64,000 bases of DNA from CAWIUB01 sp963839175 (GTDB taxonomy: Bacteria > Actinomycetota > Actinomycetes > Mycobacteriales > Jatrophihabitantaceae). The position numbers and the translations under genes are program-made. Below the pieces are notes generated by a model. It ran no database searches. It worked only from the letters and a program-made list of their open reading frames with translations, and had not been told where the DNA came from. Of this stretch, positions 43,471-52,544 are shown piece after piece; the stretch's first letter is position 1; each line of letters opens with the position of its first letter. The stretch spans positions 62,001 to 126,000 of the forward strand of contig CAWIUB010000025.1 of NCBI GenBank assembly GCA_963839175.1, in the 5' to 3' direction.

Positions 43471-43631
43471 GCCACCGGCTGACCTGGCTTCCCGGCCGAG
43501 ATCCACGAGGAGCTCGTCGGCGTTTCGCACAAGGCGACATACGTTTGAGTGGTAAGCCAACGAGGTCGACGTCGTCGCCTTGTCGGACGGCGCCGTGATG
43601 ATGATGCTGATCGCACCAGATTGGATTCGCC

Positions 43632-44300
43632 GTGATCCTTCGTTTGCTCGGGACGGGCGCGGTTGTGGTCGCCTCGCTGGCGGCGTGTACCTCGGGGTCA
43701 CCGTCGCCGTCTAGTGCGCCGACGGTGACGGTCACAGCCTCGGGCCCCGGCACGGCGGGCACGCCGACGACACCTGCACCGACAACAGCGACATCGACAT
43801 CGCCGCCGAGGATGACCCGATTCGCCGGCAACTGCTACTCGCTGTTGTCGCTCTATGACGTGCAGCAGGCCGTCGGTCACCAGATCGCCGGCAAGACGGC
43901 GTTCGTGGTCGGCGTGCCGGACAAGAACGTCGGCCGGATCGCCTACCTGAATTGCCGATACGGGATTCCCGCTGCCGCGCCGGGAGTGCCGGCCACCCCG
44001 AAAATCGAGATCGGCGTCGCACTCTATGACACGCCGGCGCAAGCGCAGCAGCGGCTCACCGGCACAATCCAGGATTACGTGGCCAACGGCGCGACATCAG
44101 CCCAGGTGAGCGTCGCGGGGCAGCCTGGGGTGATCTTGACCGGCGGCAGTGGGACCGGCTACACCGTACCGTTGCTGGTCGCGGCCTCGGGGCAGCGGAC
44201 GGTCGCGGTGAGCGTGTACGACTCGGCCACACCGGCGGCGCAGCGCACCCGGATCATGTCGGCGCTCGCGACGCTCGCGCTCAACAGCACTGGCGGCTGA
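43632..44300 (+). CDS. Putative secreted lipoprotein
   Basis: 222 residues. A signal peptide MILRLLGTGAVVVASLAACTSG ends in a lipobox (LAAC). A Ser/Thr/Pro/Ala-rich linker (about residues 24-60) and a folded domain RFAGNCYSLLSLYDVQQAVGHQIAG...LNCRYGIP...IEIGVALYDTPAQAQQRLTGTIQDYVANGA...TVAVSVYDSATPAAQRTRIMSALATLAL follow. Two Cys may form a disulfide. It is attached to the outer face of the cell membrane. Function unknown. GTG 43632 start. Confidence 0.8.
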   Translation: MILRLLGTGAVVVASLAACTSGSPSPSSAPTVTVTASGPGTAGTPTTPAPTTATSTSPPRMTRFAGNCYSLLSLYDVQQAVGHQIAGKTAFVVGVPDKNVGRIAYLNCRYGIPAAAPGVPATPKIEIGVALYDTPAQAQQRLTGTIQDYVANGATSAQVSVAGQPGVILTGGSGTGYTVPLLVAASGQRTVAVSVYDSATPAAQRTRIMSALATLALNSTGG

Positions 44301-44412
44301 ACGGGCGCAGCTACGCGGCCGGCCAGCGCCGCGACGGTGCGGTAGGTCCCGGTGTCGGAGCGGGCCGAATAGCACAGCGCCGCCTTCGCGTGGATGACGT
44401 CCAGGATCGATG

Positions 44413-45336
44413 TCACACGACAGGCGGCGGGGTTCCCTGGACGCTTGCGGACAGCTCCGGATCCCATTCACACACGGCACACGCATGCCGGAACGCGGAG
44501 CGTGCGAAATCGAGCGCCACCGCATGCGGGTTCGGGCTGCGGCGGACGTCGTCCCAGTCCAGCAGGTATTCGCCAAGCGCCGGGTCCCACCGGGCGGCCG
44601 CTGGCGAGAGCGCAGCGCTGGCGAACCCGCCCGGCGCCGGATGCGCATAGGCATAGAAGGCCGCCTTGCCGTAGCGCGTGTCGCCCGGCCACCAGCCGAC
44701 GGCGATTTCCTGGGAGTCCATAGCGTTGCGCATGATGAAGTCGTCCGACGGAGGTTCGGCCGGCTGGCCAGAGAACAGATTCGTCGCCAGGTCGAACGAT
44801 CCCCACCACGCGTTGACCGGCGTGGAGCGTCCCCGATACGGCGCCCGGAACGCCGCGAGCACGAGCGCCGCGCGGGTCGCGGCGGCGTAGTAGCTAGCGA
44901 CCTGGTCGGGGTCATAGCGGGCGTGCTCGTCGTCCGAGTCGAGGGGCACGCTCCACGGCACCTCCTGCGGCGTTGGGTCGATCTCGACATCGCCTCCCAG
45001 ACCGCGGACCGCGGTCAGCACCTGCCGGGTGACCTCACCGACCGGCTGGTCGGGGGTGAGCGCGACACGGTGCACGCCCCCATCACTGTGTTCAACGACC
45101 GCCTCGTGGGTTCGCAGATCCAGCGCCACAACCAGAGCGCCCGAGCCGTCCGGCGCTGGCAGCGGAGCCGTCTCCCACCCCCTCGCGGTCAACCGCAGCG
45201 CGGCGTGCTGAAGTTGCGGCTCTGGCGGCGCGAGCACCACCGCCAGCTTGCCCAGCACCTGAGCGTGCGCATGCAGCGTGTCGCACGTCGCGGCCCACTC
45301 CTGATAGGAAAGCGCCGTCGGCCACTCGGAGCCCAT
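44413..45336 (-). CDS. DUF5996 family protein
   Basis: 307 residues. WPTALSYQEWAATCDTLHAHAQVLGKLAVVLAPPEPQLQHAALRLTARGWETAPLP at the N-terminus, then VALDLRTHEAVVEHSDG and a C-terminal region TPVNAWWGSFDLATNLFSGQPAEPPSDDFIMRNAMDSQEIAVGWWPGDTRYGKAAFYAYAHPAPGGF. These match DUF5996, an uncharacterised cytoplasmic family that is common in actinomycetes. No catalytic motif is recognised. It is a single gene; the 3' end converges with the lipoprotein gene. Confidence 0.82.
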   Translation of the reverse strand: MGSEWPTALSYQEWAATCDTLHAHAQVLGKLAVVLAPPEPQLQHAALRLTARGWETAPLPAPDGSGALVVALDLRTHEAVVEHSDGGVHRVALTPDQPVGEVTRQVLTAVRGLGGDVEIDPTPQEVPWSVPLDSDDEHARYDPDQVASYYAAATRAALVLAAFRAPYRGRSTPVNAWWGSFDLATNLFSGQPAEPPSDDFIMRNAMDSQEIAVGWWPGDTRYGKAAFYAYAHPAPGGFASAALSPAAARWDPALGEYLLDWDDVRRSPNPHAVALDFARSAFRHACAVCEWDPELSASVQGTPPPVV

Positions 45337-45396
45337 CGCCGCACCGTATCAAGCGGCTCGGGCGACCTCGCGCATGACTGTCATCGATAGGCACTG

Positions 45397-46566
45397 TCAG
45401 GCAAGGGCGGAGTAGGCCGCAGCCTGCAGCTCGCGATGGACAGCCGGCGCCTGGGGGGTTTCGAACAATCGCTGGGTGAGGACGATGACGGTGAGGTCCC
45501 GCGCCGGATCCACCAGCCAGGACGAGCCGAGGCCGCCGTCCCAGCCGAACGCGCCCGCGTAGGGTCCCTCGGTGACGACTGATTGGCAAAACCCCCAGCT
45601 GCGACCGTCGAGGAACGCTTTGCCGTCTAGCGCCTTCTGCTCGGCCGTCAACTGGTCGCGGGTCATCTCGGTGACAGCGTCTGCGGGCAGCACCGGGTCG
45701 CCGCCACGTAGCAGCATCCGCGCGAATGCGAGCAGGTCGTCGACCGTCGAGAGCAACCCGGCGGCGCCGTCGCCGAACGCCGGCGACCGGCTCCACTGGC
45801 CGTCCGGCGGGTCCCAGACCTGCAACCCGGAGGCGGTCGGGACGTACGCCGTCGCGAGCCGAGCGGTGTCGCGCGCCCAGAACGCGGTGTCGCGCATGCC
45901 GAGAGGTGCGAAGATCCGGGTGCGCAGAACGTCGGCGAACGACGCGCCGGCTGCGCGCGCCAGCAGCACGCCGAGCACGTGCGCGCCGGTGTTGTAGAGC
46001 CAGCGCTCGCCGGGCTGCGCCAGCAGCGGCAGCTTCCCGAATGAGGCAATCCAGGTGTCAGGGTCGGGAGGCTCGTCGGGGTTCGGCGGGCCGATCGTGG
46101 ACAGGTGCGCCTCGGTCGCGGCCGCTACCACCGGCCACGGCTGGGGTGCCATGAACATCTCCATGACCATGCCGAAGCCGAACGTGAACGTCAGCAGGTC
46201 GCGCACCGTGATCGCCCGCCGAGCCGGGACGGTGTCGTCGAGCGGCCCGTCCATCCGGCGCAGCACCCGCCGGTTCGCCAGCTCGGGCAACAACCGGTCG
46301 ACGGGCTCGTCCAGGGTCAGCAGGCCTTCCGCGATGAGCGCCAGCGTCGCCGCGCCGGTTACCGGCTTCGTTGTCGAGGCGATCCGGAACAACGAGTCGC
46401 GTTGCACCGGCGGGCCGCCGATCGTCAACGAACCGAGCGCCTCGGTATGCACCTGATCGCCACACGCCATCAGCGCCACCAGCCCAGGAACCCTGTCGTC
46501 ACCGACGTGCCCGGCCGCGATCTGCGCGAAGCGCGCCAGACCGGCCGGGGTCAGCGGGTCAGGCAT
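45397..46566 (-). CDS. Serine beta-lactamase-fold hydrolase (EstB-like)
   Basis: 389 residues. SxxK motif in FRIASTTKPVTGAATL, a Tyr motif in GERWLYNTGAHVLG, and the KTG-like box replaced by FGWDGGLGSSW. This set is typical of class C-related esterases and penicillin-binding-like hydrolases rather than true beta-lactamases. No signal peptide is evident. ATG 46566 overlaps the 3' end of the TIGR03086 gene by 8 bp, so the two were probably co-transcribed. Substrate unknown. Confidence 0.85.
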   Translation of the reverse strand: MPDPLTPAGLARFAQIAAGHVGDDRVPGLVALMACGDQVHTEALGSLTIGGPPVQRDSLFRIASTTKPVTGAATLALIAEGLLTLDEPVDRLLPELANRRVLRRMDGPLDDTVPARRAITVRDLLTFTFGFGMVMEMFMAPQPWPVVAAATEAHLSTIGPPNPDEPPDPDTWIASFGKLPLLAQPGERWLYNTGAHVLGVLLARAAGASFADVLRTRIFAPLGMRDTAFWARDTARLATAYVPTASGLQVWDPPDGQWSRSPAFGDGAAGLLSTVDDLLAFARMLLRGGDPVLPADAVTEMTRDQLTAEQKALDGKAFLDGRSWGFCQSVVTEGPYAGAFGWDGGLGSSWLVDPARDLTVIVLTQRLFETPQAPAVHRELQAAAYSALA

Positions 46567-47150
46567 GTGGCCCACCCGCTCGCCATGCTGGGTCGCGGCC
46601 AGTGAGGCCGATGAGCCGGTCCAGCACCGGTGCGTCTTCGGGAACCGGCACCGGCGGCCCGAACAAGCCGGGACTGCCGTCCGGGTTCTGTGCGACGGTC
46701 GATTGCACGAACTGCAGCGCCGCCTCAACCAAGCGTGCCTCGCTACTGAAGCTCTGTCCAGAGGCAACGGCGATGTCCCAGCCGTGCACGATGACCTCGT
46801 CCAACGCGACGATGCCGGCGACCTCAGCGGGCAGGTCGACGCCGCCCGCGTGCGTCATCCCGGTCCAGGCGGCGTCCTCACGCCAGGCGCTCGCCAGACC
46901 TCGCCAGCCGCTGCCGGATGCGCGGACGCCAGTCCGCACCAAGTCGCGACGCGTCAGCCGACGGACCGCCGCCACCCTCCAGCGGCGTCTTCGTCGCGGC
47001 AGCGGTGAACGCCAACGACAACCCGTCGACGTGGTCGAGCAGATCGCCGAGACTCCGCTCGGTGCACGGCGTTGGCGCGGTCAACTGCTCCTCGCGCACA
47101 CCGTCGACGACCCCGGTCAGTACACGGGTAGCGGGTTCCAGATCGAGCAT
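46559..47150 (-). pseudogene. TIGR03086 family gene, one frameshift
   Basis: From ATG 47150: LDLEPATRVLTGVVDGVREEQLTAPTPCTERSLGDLLDHVDGLSLAFTAAATK, the family N-terminus with the first metal His. After a frame change near 46905 it continues LASAWREDAAWTGMTHAGGVDLPAEVAGIVALDEVIVHGWDIAVASGQSF and AALQFVQSTVAQNP, the C-terminal half. One base accounts for the break. The gene overlaps the start of the beta-lactamase-fold gene. It is a pseudogene or a sequence error. Confidence 0.72.
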
Positions 47151-47384
47151 CTCGCTCCTCTGATCGGTAGCTGTCCCTGTCACTTATACGACGTCGGCAG
47201 CGCCGGAAAACCATCGGCCCGACCAACATGAAATGCCGCCCGGGTCGGGATGGCGCGACCCCGCGCCGCTTCGGCCAGCAACCCGGCCCATGCCTGGCTC
47301 TGGCTAGCGTTGGCCTCGCGCTTCGTGAAGACTGGGCCCGGGCTGGGCCGGCGTCCGGGAAGCATCGACGTGCGGGGACTGGAC

Positions 47385-48740
47385 ATGATGCGTCGTGATG
47401 AGCTTTCGGAATATGTTCGCGGCTCGCTGTGGGTGCTGCCGACGATGTCCGTGCTGGCCGCACTGGTCGCCGGATCCCTGCTGTCACTTGTCAACGTCGG
47501 TGCGGGCTCGCCGCTGGCATTCCAGGGGACCGCCGACGATGCCCGGACCTTGTTGATCGGAATTACCGGGACGATGGTGACGGTCATCGCCTTGCTACTG
47601 GGCCTGACCGTGGTAGCGCTGCAACTGTCCTCGACCCAGTTCTCGCCCCGCCTGCTGCGCAACTTCCTGCGGGATCGGCCGAACCAGATCGTGCTCAGCA
47701 TGTTTGTGGCGACCTTCGCCTACAGCGCGGCGGGGCTGTACACAGTCGGCGTCTCGAGTGGAACCCGCTCCGCCACCTATCCCCGGCTCGCCGTGAGCGG
47801 CGCGATGGTCTTGCTGTTCGTCAGCCTCGGCCTGCTGGTGTTTTTCGCCGACCACCTCGTCCACTCCATCCAGGTCGACGCGATCATGAGCTCGGTGGAG
47901 CGCAACACCATCCGGGTGATCCGCGACGGGTTGTTCGCGGGCGGCGAGGATGCAGTCGAAGTCCCGGAGTGGGCAGTGCCGATCCCGTCCCAGCGCTCCG
48001 GATACGTGCAGGTGGTGCGTGCTCGCCGGCTGCTGTCGCACGCCGCCGAGCACGGGGTCTGTCTGCGGCTGCGGCCCCGGGTCGGCGAACACGTGGTCGC
48101 GGGGACCACGCTGGCCTGGATCTGGCGGGGCTCGGCACGCGAGCCCGCTCCCGACCCGCAGGTCCTCTCGCCGGTCCTGCACGTCGGGGTCCGTATCGGA
48201 TTCGAGCGCACCCTGGAGCAGGATGCCGCGTTCGGGATCCGGCAACTGGTCGACGTCGCGTGCAAGGCGCTGTCTCCGGCGATCAACGATCCTTACACGG
48301 CTGTCCAGGCCATCGATCACCTCTCAGTGATCTTTTGTGCGCTCGCGCGGCGTCCGCTGGGAAACCACGTCGTTCGAGACGAAAGCGGGGTGGCGGTAAT
48401 CGTTCCGGGGCGGCGGTTTCCGGAATACCTCGCGGTGATGTGTGGGCTCATCCGTCGTTACGGCGCCCGCGAGCCAACCGTCGCCCATGCGCTGCTTCGA
48501 TTGCTGAGCAACTGCGCAGACGTGATCGCCGACGATCCCGAGCGGGACGCGGCGATCGAAGAACAGGCACGCATCGTCGTCGCCGACGCCGAGCGAGAGG
48601 TCGCGCAGCCGATCGACCTTGCCCTCGCGCACGCGGAGGCGGAGTCCGTGCGTCGAGTGGTGGCCGAACACCGCTCCGCGTCATCCTCGCCCGCCCGGCC
48701 AGTGGACGGGCGCCCTGGATCCGATCGTCCTCGGACTTGA
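47385..48740 (+). CDS. DUF2254 membrane protein
   Basis: A 451-residue integral membrane protein. Hydrophobic segments occur at about residues 17-40 (LWVLPTMSVLAALVAGSLLSLV), 60-85, 110-130 and 145-170. The conserved region TVVALQLSSTQFSPRLLRNFLRDRPNQ is diagnostic of DUF2254. A soluble C-terminal part includes FGIRQLVDVACKALSPAINDPYTAVQAIDHL, the family signature. Function unknown. Tandem ATGs at 47385 and 47388 are possible starts. Confidence 0.85.
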   Translation: MMRRDELSEYVRGSLWVLPTMSVLAALVAGSLLSLVNVGAGSPLAFQGTADDARTLLIGITGTMVTVIALLLGLTVVALQLSSTQFSPRLLRNFLRDRPNQIVLSMFVATFAYSAAGLYTVGVSSGTRSATYPRLAVSGAMVLLFVSLGLLVFFADHLVHSIQVDAIMSSVERNTIRVIRDGLFAGGEDAVEVPEWAVPIPSQRSGYVQVVRARRLLSHAAEHGVCLRLRPRVGEHVVAGTTLAWIWRGSAREPAPDPQVLSPVLHVGVRIGFERTLEQDAAFGIRQLVDVACKALSPAINDPYTAVQAIDHLSVIFCALARRPLGNHVVRDESGVAVIVPGRRFPEYLAVMCGLIRRYGAREPTVAHALLRLLSNCADVIADDPERDAAIEEQARIVVADAEREVAQPIDLALAHAEAESVRRVVAEHRSASSSPARPVDGRPGSDRPRT

Positions 48741-48960
48741 AGTACGCCGTCGCGGGACGTTCGCCTCTGCCTACCGCGGCTCCGCGCGCTGAGTATCGAA
48801 TTGGCGGCCCGGGAGGCCAGTGGATGGACGCGCCGTTCGTGCGCCACGAGGGGAGGGACGGGGCGAGCCGCGGCGTGGCCGATCGGGTCGCCGTAGCGGC
48901 CGACCGCACCCATGCCATAACCCGGCCCGTCGTGAGTGCCGGAGGAAGGGGCCAGACGCC

Positions 48961-49527
48961 ATGACCGTCCTGGTCGTCTACGCCAGCAAGCACGGCTCGA
49001 CCCGGCAGATCGCCGAACGTATCGCCGCGACGCTGACCGCCGCCGGACAGCCCGCCGACGCCCGCGCGATCGAAGACGCCGGTGACCTGACCGGTTACGA
49101 CGCGTTCGTGATCGGCGGCGCTGCCTACTACGGGCACTGGCTCAAGCCAGCCACCGAGTTCGTCCGAGCCCAGCAGGCACTGCTGGCCGACCAGCCGGTG
49201 TGGCTGTTCAGCAGCGGACCGCTGGGCACGGACACCAGCGACGCGCAGGGCCATGACCTGCGGGATGCCGCCGAGCCGAAGGAACTCCGCGAACTGCACG
49301 AGGCGACCCGGGCCCGCGGCCACCGGGTGTTCTTCGGCGCCCTCGACCCGGACGACCTGACGCTGCCCGAGCGGACAGTCCGCCGGCTGCCCGGAGGCCA
49401 TGGCCTGCTACCCGAGGGGGATTTCCGGGACTGGGAAGACATCGACGCCTGGGCCGCGGCGATAGCCAGCGAGCTGGCTAGCCCGCCGCCCACCGACCCC
49501 GAACCGGACAGCGATGCGCCTACCTGA
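48961..49527 (+). CDS. Flavodoxin domain protein
   Basis: 188 residues. The FMN-binding N-terminus is MTVLVVYASKHGSTRQIAERIA (phosphate loop SKHGST). It continues YDAFVIGGAAYYGHWLKPATEFV and VWLFSSGPLG. It is a protoporphyrinogen-oxidase-like or menaquinone-type flavodoxin by length and motif. ATG 48961. The 3' end overlaps the next gene by 14 bp, so the pair is probably an operon. A Pro/Asp-rich tail follows the domain. Confidence 0.85.
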   Translation: MTVLVVYASKHGSTRQIAERIAATLTAAGQPADARAIEDAGDLTGYDAFVIGGAAYYGHWLKPATEFVRAQQALLADQPVWLFSSGPLGTDTSDAQGHDLRDAAEPKELRELHEATRARGHRVFFGALDPDDLTLPERTVRRLPGGHGLLPEGDFRDWEDIDAWAAAIASELASPPPTDPEPDSDAPT

Positions 49528-50380
49528 CACCACCGAGCGGGCAGCCCGTGAGCAAGACCAGCTCGTTGGCGCCGACCCGGGTACCGTCCGGGAGCGCGGC
49601 GTCACGGTGCGGCTGTTCCCGTCCAGCCGCCGGCTGGTCACGGCGGCGGTCCGCGCCGGCCGCCGTATCATGCCGATGCACGGGCTGTTCGACGTCGACA
49701 TCACCACGGCCCGGCGGCTGCTCGCTGAACACGACCCGCCGCTGTCGCTGACCGCATTCGTCATTGCGTCGCTCGGCCGGGCCGCCGCCGCCCACCCGCA
49801 GGTGCACGCCTACCGCGACTGGCGCGGCCGGCTGGTCGAACACCGCCACGTCGACGTTCAGACGCTGATCGAGGTGCCGACCAGCCAGGGACCGTTCGGG
49901 CTGGTGCACGTCGTCCGCGACGCCGACGTCCGCAGCGTCGCCGAAATCAGCGCCGAGCTGCAGGCGGTCAAGGCCGACCCCGCAGCCACCACGACCGGAC
50001 GCCTGCTGACGGCCGTCGCTCCCACCGCCGGGCGGATCCCCGGCCTGTACCGGGCGATGTACGCGGCGATGAGCCGGTCCCGCCGCGTCCACCTCGCCAC
50101 CGGCACGGTGCAGGTAACCGCAATCGGCATGTTCGCCGGCGGCGGCGGCTTCGCGATCGCTCCGCCCACCCTGGCGTCCCTCGTCGTCGTTGTCGGCGGG
50201 GCCAGCAAACGGCCTCGCGTTGTCGGCGACCGCATCGAAGCGCGAGACGTCCTCGACCTCACCGTGACGATCGACCACAACGTCGTCGACGGCGCACCCG
50301 CCACCCGCTTCGCCGGCGACCTCCGACGACTCATGCACACCGCTGCCGTACTGGCACCCGCACCCGCCGACCTCGCCTGA
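49514..50380 (+). CDS. 2-oxoacid dehydrogenase E2-type acyltransferase core, no lipoyl domain
   Basis: A 288-residue protein with only the E2 catalytic fold (chloramphenicol-acetyltransferase-like): PMHGLFDVDITTARRLLAEHDPPLSLTAFVIASLGRAAAAHPQVHAYRDWRGRLVEHRHVDVQTLIEVPTSQG and the active-site TVTIDHNVVDGAPATRFAGDL. The usual DHRxxDG is DHNVVDG, so the catalytic His and Asp are kept. Lipoyl and peripheral-subunit-binding domains are absent. Such free cores may acylate small molecules. It overlaps the flavodoxin gene. Confidence 0.82.
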   Translation: MRLPDTTERAAREQDQLVGADPGTVRERGVTVRLFPSSRRLVTAAVRAGRRIMPMHGLFDVDITTARRLLAEHDPPLSLTAFVIASLGRAAAAHPQVHAYRDWRGRLVEHRHVDVQTLIEVPTSQGPFGLVHVVRDADVRSVAEISAELQAVKADPAATTTGRLLTAVAPTAGRIPGLYRAMYAAMSRSRRVHLATGTVQVTAIGMFAGGGGFAIAPPTLASLVVVVGGASKRPRVVGDRIEARDVLDLTVTIDHNVVDGAPATRFAGDLRRLMHTAAVLAPAPADLA

Positions 50381-50384
50381 CGAG

Positions 50385-50414
50385 CGATACTCCCGGGATC
50401 GATACTCCCGGGAT
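50385..50414. repeat. Tandem 15-bp repeat (CGATACTCCCGGGAT x2)
   Basis: Two perfect, directly adjacent copies at 50385-50399 and 50400-50414, just after the E2 gene stop. Each contains the palindrome TCCCGGGA. It is probably a recent slippage duplication. Confidence 0.6.
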
Positions 50415-50466
50415 GAGGTTCCGCACCGCGTCGCCCTGTGGACGGCTGCAGGCGCTCTTCGTGCCA

Positions 50467-50524
50467 CTACGAGTTGTTCGACTCCTGGGCGCCCATGGCC
50501 CTACGGGAGTCGAACATGTCGTAG
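50467..50524. repeat. Large inverted repeat (19-bp arms, 20-base loop)
   Basis: Arms CTACGAGTTGTTCGACTCC (50467-50485) and GGAGTCGAACATGTCGTAG (50506-50524) pair at 17 of 19 positions; the loop contains GGGC and GCCC. Positioned after the E2 gene. It could terminate transcription, though no T-tract follows, or be a remnant of a mobile end. Confidence 0.55.
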
Positions 50525-50589
50525 CCGGCGGGCGCGCCAGCCGACTTGTTCGACGCCCAGTGCTCGACAAGAACGCCGAGCGGTGACTC

Positions 50590-50945
50590 GTGAGCACCTT
50601 CGTCCTGATCCCGGGCGCCAGCGGTGTCGCCTGGTACTGGCACCGCATCGTCACGATGTTGCAGCGCGCCGGGCACGAGCCGATCGCCGTCGACCTGCCC
50701 GGCGACGATGAGGTCGCCGGCCTGCCCGAGTACACCCGCCGGGTCGTCGACGCAATCGGGGACCGTGACGACGTGGTGCTCGTCGCGCAGTCGCTCGGCG
50801 GACCAGGCAACGTCTGCACCGCAAACTCGTGCGTCGACGAGTGGAGTCCGTGGCCGTGGCTCGCAGTCGGGCTCGTGCTCGTCGTACTTGGCTTCGCCCT
50901 CTTCGTCCGCATCATCCATCGCCGCATCGGAGGACGCCGCGTGGG
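50590..50945 (+). pseudogene. Alpha/beta hydrolase N-terminus fused to a foreign membrane segment
   Basis: GTG 50590 opens STFVLIPGASGVAWYWHRIVTMLQRAGHEPIAVDLPGDDEVAGL...DDVVLVAQSLGG, the N-terminal third of an alpha/beta hydrolase with the Ser elbow and a paralogue of 10891-11571. After GG it changes to CTANSCVDEWSPWPWLAVGLVLVVLGFALFVRIIHRRIGG, a Cys pair and one transmembrane helix. The acid and His are absent. The open frame then runs into the antisense of serA to 51165. I regard it as a deletion fusion; a membrane-anchored fragment could still be made. Confidence 0.55.
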
Positions 50946-50948
50946 TCC

Positions 50949-52544
50949 CTACAGGCTCACCGCCCGTGCGCCGAAGAAGTCCTCGCCGGCCACTAGCGAC
51001 GCCAACACCTCCGCCGGCACCTGGGAGTCAGCCGTGACGATCATGACCGCCTCGCCATCGCTGTCGCCTTCGGGCCTACGGCCGACTGCGGCCGAGATGA
51101 TATTCACGCCGGCCTTGCCGAGCGCCGTTCCGACCCGTCCGAGCATCCCGGGCTGGTCACGGTAGCGGAAGACGGCGAGGTGTTTCTCGAGTTGCACGTT
51201 GAACCGCGAGCCCCACGCCTCCAGTAGGTGCGGTCGGTTACGGCGTCCCAGCACGGTGCCGACCACCCGGGTGGTCTCGCCGCCGCTGCGCAGCCGGACG
51301 CGGATCAGGTCGGTGAAATCATGCGCCTGCGGCCGGCTTCTTTCGGCGATCGCGATGCCACGCTCGTGCGCGAGGGTGAAAGCGTTGACGTCGTTCACCG
51401 CCTCCTCCGTGTGCCCAGCGAGCATGCCCTTGACGACCTGGATCGTCAGCAGCCGGCTGTCGCGCTCGGCGATCCGGCCCAAGAACTCGACATCGACGGC
51501 GTCGATAGACGTACCTGGCGCTAGGGCTGCGGCGATCCTGCCGAGGCTCGCGCAAAGGCCGACGAACGGCCCGACCGCCTCGAGATCGTCCGCGCCGATC
51601 GACGGTAGGTTCACCGCACTCGTCACGGCTCCACCAGTGAGCGCGGCGACGGCCTGCTCGGCGGCCTGGTAGCCGGCGCGATCCGTTGCTTCGGCCGTCG
51701 AAGCCCCGAGGTGCGGCGTGACGACCACATTCGGATACCCGAACAGCGGGTGATCGGTGACTGGCTCGGTGCGGAAGACGTCCAGAGCCGCTCCAGCGAC
51801 CTTGCCCGAGTCCAAAGCAGCCTGAAGATCTGCATCCACGATCAGCGGGCCACGCGCGACATTGAGGATTCGCACGCCGTCCTTCATCTTCGCGAAGGCT
51901 GCGGCGTTCAGCCAGCCCTCCGTCTCCTTGTTCTTCGGCAGATGCACCGTGATGAAGTCGGCGGCGGCGTATACCTGGTCGGGGCTGGTCGCACGCTCGA
52001 CCCCGAGCTCCCGGAAACGCTCCTCGGCGAGGTAAGCGTCGTACGCGAGCACCCGCATGCCGAAGCCGCGCGCCCGGTGGGCCACCAGCTGGCCGATCCG
52101 TCCGAACCCGATGATTCCGAGCGTCTTGTCGTGCAGCTCGACGCCACTGAATTTCCCGCGGTCCCACGTCCCGCCGACCAGCGAGGCATGTGCCTGGGGG
52201 ACGTTGCGCGCCAGCGCCAACAGCAGCGCCATCGTGTGCTCGGCAGCGGTGATCACGTTTGACTGCGGAGCGTTCGCGACCACGACGCCACGGCGGGTGG
52301 CGGCGTCGATATCGACGTTGTCGACCCCGACGCCCGCCCGTGCGACGACACGCAGGCGATCCGCTTTCGCCAGCAAGTCCGCGTCGACCAGAGTGGTCGA
52401 GCGGATCAGGATGCCGTCGAAGTCGGCGATGCGACGCTCGAGCTCGTTCCGGCCCCAGCTCGCCCCGATCTCCACCTCGAGCCCGGCCGCTCGCAGCAGC
52501 TCGACCGCGGGCTCCCCGACGTTCTCCGCGACGAGCACCTTCAT
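50949..52544 (-). CDS. serA: D-3-phosphoglycerate dehydrogenase
   Basis: A 531-residue enzyme that oxidises 3-phosphoglycerate to phosphohydroxypyruvate with NAD, the first step of serine biosynthesis. The NAD fold motif GFGRIG is at about 146-151. Catalytic Arg (NVARGPLI, about 231), Glu (FRTEPV, about 260) and His (TPHLGAST, about 278) are present. The C-terminus holds the intervening domain and an ACT domain (YRDQPGMLGRVGTALGKAGVNIISAAVGRR), as in the long mycobacterial type subject to serine control. ATG 52544 overlaps the stop of the upstream nitroreductase gene. Confidence 0.95.
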   Translation of the reverse strand: MKVLVAENVGEPAVELLRAAGLEVEIGASWGRNELERRIADFDGILIRSTTLVDADLLAKADRLRVVARAGVGVDNVDIDAATRRGVVVANAPQSNVITAAEHTMALLLALARNVPQAHASLVGGTWDRGKFSGVELHDKTLGIIGFGRIGQLVAHRARGFGMRVLAYDAYLAEERFRELGVERATSPDQVYAAADFITVHLPKNKETEGWLNAAAFAKMKDGVRILNVARGPLIVDADLQAALDSGKVAGAALDVFRTEPVTDHPLFGYPNVVVTPHLGASTAEATDRAGYQAAEQAVAALTGGAVTSAVNLPSIGADDLEAVGPFVGLCASLGRIAAALAPGTSIDAVDVEFLGRIAERDSRLLTIQVVKGMLAGHTEEAVNDVNAFTLAHERGIAIAERSRPQAHDFTDLIRVRLRSGGETTRVVGTVLGRRNRPHLLEAWGSRFNVQLEKHLAVFRYRDQPGMLGRVGTALGKAGVNIISAAVGRRPEGDSDGEAVMIVTADSQVPAEVLASLVAGEDFFGARAVSL

